Notes under the pieces: model-generated | Database searches by the model: none | What the model was told of the DNA's origin: nothing | What the model saw: only the letters and a program-made list of their open reading frames with translations | Shown here: positions 60,401 to 64,000 of the stretch, piece after piece | Numbering within the stretch: position 1 is the stretch's first letter | Layout: each line of letters begins with the position of its first letter | Source: Prorocentrum cordatum | Taxonomy: Eukaryota; Sar; Dinophyceae; Prorocentrales; Prorocentraceae | Direction of reading: 5' to 3' | Assembly: GCA_963575745.1 (NCBI GenBank) | Contig: CAUYUJ010001336.1 | Span: 167,501 to 231,500 of the forward strand | Length of the DNA: 64,000 nt | Made by a program: the position numbers and the translations under genes

Positions 60401-60645
60401 GCGCCACATTGATTGCACCACCTAGACTGCGCCGCATACACTGCAATACATCATCGTTTGGGATCCACGCTGGCTGTCATGCTGGACTTGCAACTTCCAT
60501 TGTGTTTCAGCTTCCCTCCTCGAGGTACCACCCGGCGACCACGCCTGGCTCCGCGGAATTGGATATGGGCGTTGTCTTGCGACACGTGCGGCTCTTCCTG
60601 CCCGCCTTGGAGGACGGTGAGGTTGGAGGGAAAGAATGCGATTAC
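60401..60645. other. No gene recognised
   Basis: Mixed sequence. Confidence 0.4.
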
Positions 60646-60806
60646 CATGACAAAGACTGAGTGCAGAAACGTCGCTGTCGACATTGCTCAGCGTCCATCT
60701 TGGTCATCGTCAATTCTTGGGCCATCCTCGCCATGTGCGACGGCCAGCATGGACCATGACCAAGATGGGTGTCGACAAGATCCTGCGACACCTTTGTCAT
60801 GCTCAT
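60646..60806. mobile_element. Imperfect foldback / inverted-repeat sequence
   Basis: TGTCGAC, CCATCTTGGTCAT and CATGACAAAG on the left (60648-60712) have reverse-complement partners on the right: ATGACCAAGATGG, GTCGACA and CTTTGTCATG (60750-60803). Bulges interrupt the pairing. It is non-coding and may be a small foldback element. Confidence 0.45.
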
Positions 60807-61405
60807 CGTGCGTCTGCCCTCGAGAGGTGGTGCTCTTTCAGAACATCCCCGAGTTCCGCTCTGTGCCAGAGGTCGGCGGAGCCCAGTCCATGAAACAAGG
60901 AATTTGATGGAGAAAGACACCGATAGCGCTGCCCGTCCTGTAGAGTCCCCGTCACCGCGGTCGGATGTTCCTCGAAATGTTGGTCAGCGCGAGCCCCGGA
61001 AGAGGTCAGGGGAGTCGCGGTATAGGTATTTGCGGGTCCCCCAAGGAAGGAAGTCTCGAGCCGACTGAAACGGGGCCTCCCACAAAAGTTAGGTGGCTGT
61101 TACCCAGAAGTCAGATAATCTGCCTTGTTTCGGGCGCCCAGCTTTGCAGCTGGATGTCACGCACACTGTGGGATAAACTTGCATACTCTAATAAGAGAAA
61201 CCCCACCCCAAAATCCGCTCCAAAAGGCCCCCCAGACCAGACCCCTCCGAGGGTCCGCACTGGCCAATGTTCCGCGCCGCGTGAGGCCGTGGCTACTAGA
61301 ACCAGGGTCCATGTCGATCCGATGCATTTTAATCCACATCAATTCCAGTTGGCTCGATCCGATTCGATTGCGGAGGCCTTGCGGCCGGTGCCGCCGACCT
61401 TGAAG
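60807..61405. other. No gene recognised
   Basis: Mixed sequence. A lone ACTAGAACCA half-hairpin lies near 61288 and GATCCGATTCGAT near 61366. Confidence 0.4.
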
Positions 61406-61408
61406 AGA

Positions 61409-61484
<76 letters not shown>

Positions 61485-61496
61485 CTGACGTGAGCA
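61406..61496 (+). repeat. (GAC)n/(GGC)n array
   Basis: Near-perfect (GAC)n with a (GGC)n centre. Confidence 0.9.
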
Positions 61497-61504
61497 AAAA
61501 CCCT

Positions 61505-62110
61505 CAAGGATGCTTCTTGGGGTCTCTTCGGACGGCTCTCGGGGGCCTCCGGGGAGGAATTGCGGGGCCTCTTGGGAGCAGTTTGGTGGCCTCTTGGGAG
61601 CCTCTTAGGGGCCTCAGGCCTCTTGGGGCCTCTTGGGAGCCTCTCGGGGCCTCCCGGGGGGCCTCGAAATGTCCGCTCGGGTCTCCCGTCATGGCGCCCC
61701 GCTCGAGCCGTCTTGGGGAGCCTCTCGGGCCGTCTTGGGAGCGTTTCGGGGCTGTCTTGGGGTCCTCTTGGGCTGTTTTGGGGGCCCTCTTGAAGGCCTC
61801 TTGGGCCGTATTGGGGCGATTTTTGGGGGCCTCTTGCGCCGTAGTTGGAGCGTCGGGAAGTGGAAACGGCGAGAACGCCCAAATCTCAAAAAAAAAAACA
61901 AGCCATTGGAAACTCAATGAATTTGGCCTCTTGGGGCCTTCTCGGGAGTGCTCTTGGAGGCTTCTGGGGGCGTCCTGGAGGCCTCCTGGGCAGTCTGGAG
62001 GGCTTGAAGGGGTGTTGAACCGATCGTTTGGCGATTGGGAACCCTCTTGGACCGTCTCAGGGGCCTCTTTGGGCACTCCTGGACTGTCTTGGTACTTTCT
62101 GAAGCCCCGG
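61505..62110 (+). repeat. 12-nt modular satellite block with spacer
   Basis: Plus-orientation units flank a spacer at 61848-61925 that starts GGAGCGTCGGGAAG, contains a poly-A run, and ends CTCAATGAATTTGGCCTC. These ends match the minus-oriented spacer at 13122. Confidence 0.8.
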
Positions 62111-63620
62111 GACCCCCAGGGGGAGATGCGCATCTGGACTGGGACCCCTCCCCCACGACCCATTTTCCGCCCCCCCCCCCCGGCGGGGGAGGGATCAAAG
62201 GGAAGGGGCTTCCCTTGGACTTGATTACGACATTACTAGATCTGTTCCTCGCCGACAAGCTTGAGGAGGAGGAGGAGGGGAGGGTGCAGGGAAAGGGGAC
62301 GACGGAGACGACGGCTGACGGAGACGACGACTCGAACAGACAAGCCCCTAACACACGCCCACAGGGTCGGCGGATGTCACTTTTCTTCGATCCGACGCGG
62401 CCCGACGCTTACATGGTGTTGCTGTGCATCCTGGCGCAGCCGATCCGATTCGATCTCGAGCGAATCGGTGCCACCTCAGCCCAGTATGGCCCACACGTCG
62501 ATTCGCTCCGATTTCTCGAGTCGATGCCGACTGATCCTGCGAGAACCTGCACAAACGCCCAAGCCCTTTCCGGACGACGTCTGCGCCTCCGGAGGTCGCG
62601 CACGCCCACGTGTTCGTGCGCCCACGCGGGAGCTCGACCGCGGAGGACCTGCGCAGGGCTGCCCGTGCGTGGCACCGCCACCGCCCCGTGGCCAGAGCCA
62701 CCTCGGGGGCCCCGTGGTCTCTCTCGGACCCGGACGACGCACAAAAAACTCGCCACGGCCAGGTTTCAGTCGGGCCTGTCCCTCTACTGGGGGAATATTC
62801 AAAAATAGTAAAGAAATAGTCTGGGGACGTTTCTTTTTTATAACATGTTTGAATATTTTGTGCGTACGGTTTGTTTTTTCTTGTTTTTGATTTTACTATA
62901 TATATAGATATAGAACACAACTAAATACATGATATACAAAAACATCAAAATCCGCCTGTAGGGGGACACGCCCGACCTAAGGCTAGGTTTTGAACTCTTC
63001 CGGGCTCTGCCAGCGGTTTCCCTGCCCCGGGAACGTCGGAAAACGGCGCGGGGCTTTTTCGCCACGAGACATGTGCGACGTCTGAGGAGAGAGTTTGTAG
63101 AGGCCCCCTTGGCCTCGATCAGGAGGCTTGTGCACCATCCTGGGGCCCAAGCGCCCTGGCCAAGGGGCGGTGGGCGGGCATGGACATATCGCCTCTGGGA
63201 ACGGCATCTACACGTCAGAGTGGCTTTTCGCTGGAGTGACGTCTGGCGCGCCGCGCCTTCTAGACCGCGGGGGGTACAGGGGGGGTCAGCCACGCGCAGA
63301 GTGGTGTAGGGGGGAGGCGAGATGGCTTCTCAGAAGCACCCTGCCTCTTGGAAGGCGCGGGCCTCCTCTATAGATTCAAGGCCGGCGCCTTCTAAGAAGC
63401 AGCCTCCTTCACCCCTCCCTCCCCCGCCCTCGTGTGCGCCAGTAGTTGGCGCTCGCGCAAATCGACCGGGCTCGCCCGAATTTGTTTCGCAGGTATTCCT
63501 TGGAACCTCGTGCAAATCAAATTCCGACCCTCCATCCCTCCAAACTCCGCCGCAGGCGCCCGGAAGAATAACAACTCCAAATGGGGCGCGGCGCCCAGGA
63601 CCCCCCCTCTCCGGGCCCAG
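62111..63620. other. No gene recognised
   Basis: GATCCGATTCGAT recurs near 62448. An AT-rich tract with TATATA lies at about 62815-62960. Remaining frames on both strands are compositional. Confidence 0.4.
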
Positions 63621-63625
63621 ACCCC

Positions 63626-63787
63626 CGACGTCATGATTTTTTCATGACGTCGACCCCCCGAGGTCTCGACCCATTCCCCGGGACCGGTTTTTCGTCCTGA
63701 GTCGTTTTTGGACGGTCCCGAGGGCCGGTAAGGGCCCCCAAAGGCCCAAAATACTGAAAAACCTCCCGTCGTGATTTTTTCACGACG
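63626..63787. repeat. Cluster of three hairpins, two with T5 loops
   Basis: CGACGTCATGA-TTTTT-TCATGACGTCG (63626-63652) is a perfect 11-bp stem. CGTCGTGA-TTTTT-TCACGACG (63767-63787) is a perfect 8-bp stem. Between them GGGACCG and CGGTCCC (about 63680-63719) form a third. The shared T5 loop is notable. No adjacent gene indicates a role. Confidence 0.7.
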
Positions 63788-64000
63788 CGAGGGGGTTTGG
63801 GGGGGGATGCTGGGGGCCGGGGATGCGCTGCCGACGCGGGGGGGCCCAAGCCCGAGCCAAAGCCCGAGCGTTCGGGCCGCTGCCTCCGCACCGCACCGGC
63901 GGCCGTCGGCAGGCCCCGCGCCCCCAGAGGCCACGCCTCGCCCGGGGGCCGCCGCGGGCCTCCGACGCCCCGATCTTCTCACACACTCCTCCTCCCCCTC
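63788..64000. other. GC-rich noncoding end of window
   Basis: G/C-rich sequence with compositional open frames only. Confidence 0.4.

Overview
The window looks like dinoflagellate nuclear DNA. It is GC-rich, full of microsatellites and modular repeats, contains retrotransposon classes and a transposase-like family I associate with dinoflagellates, and has possible relics of the dinoflagellate spliced leader. A Prorocentrum- or Symbiodiniaceae-type genome is my guess; nothing here fixes the species. Host genes are almost absent. Most long open frames at the GC-rich left end and in the trinucleotide arrays come from base composition, not genes.

Layout. 1-11.3 kb: GC-extreme DNA, a possible spliced-leader relic (2539-2568), two copies of a 120-bp inverted-repeat element, and long CT, ACGC/CAC and TCC arrays. 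11.3-18.1 kb: broken + strand coding remnants: a coiled-coil protein, a protein of unassigned family with DxDxxN and VDG motifs, and a frameshifted ISXO2-like transposase. 18.26-25.83 kb (- strand): a nearly intact tyrosine-recombinase retrotransposon (DIRS/Ngaro-like) encoding Gag, Pol, recombinase and a membrane protein, truncated by a 100-N gap. 25.9-30.1 kb: repeats and small inverted-repeat elements. 30.14-31.14 kb: one plausible single-exon hypothetical gene. 31.1-36.6 kb: a modular 12-nt satellite and simple repeats. 36.6-43 kb (- strand): heavily decayed coding remnants. 43.4-52.7 kb (- strand): a decayed LINE with coiled-coil ORF1, RNase H, endonuclease, reverse transcriptase, zinc fingers and a methyltransferase-like domain. 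53-64 kb: arrays, satellite blocks, hairpin families and one likely exon of a DUF3605/Gig1-like protein.

Most interesting system. The recombinase element carries a cytosine-C5-methyltransferase-like domain inside the reverse transcriptase, between palm motifs B and C. Gag and Pol share one frame, separated by a single UAG followed at once by a strong predicted stem-loop, which suggests programmed stop-codon readthrough. The unrelated LINE in the same window ends in the same kind of methyltransferase-like domain (GPPCxTWSxAR ... FDQC ... KPT), so two retroelement classes here carry it. A 16-bp tandem duplication breaks Pol in this copy, and a 164-bp inverted-repeat element sits in the LINE methyltransferase domain.
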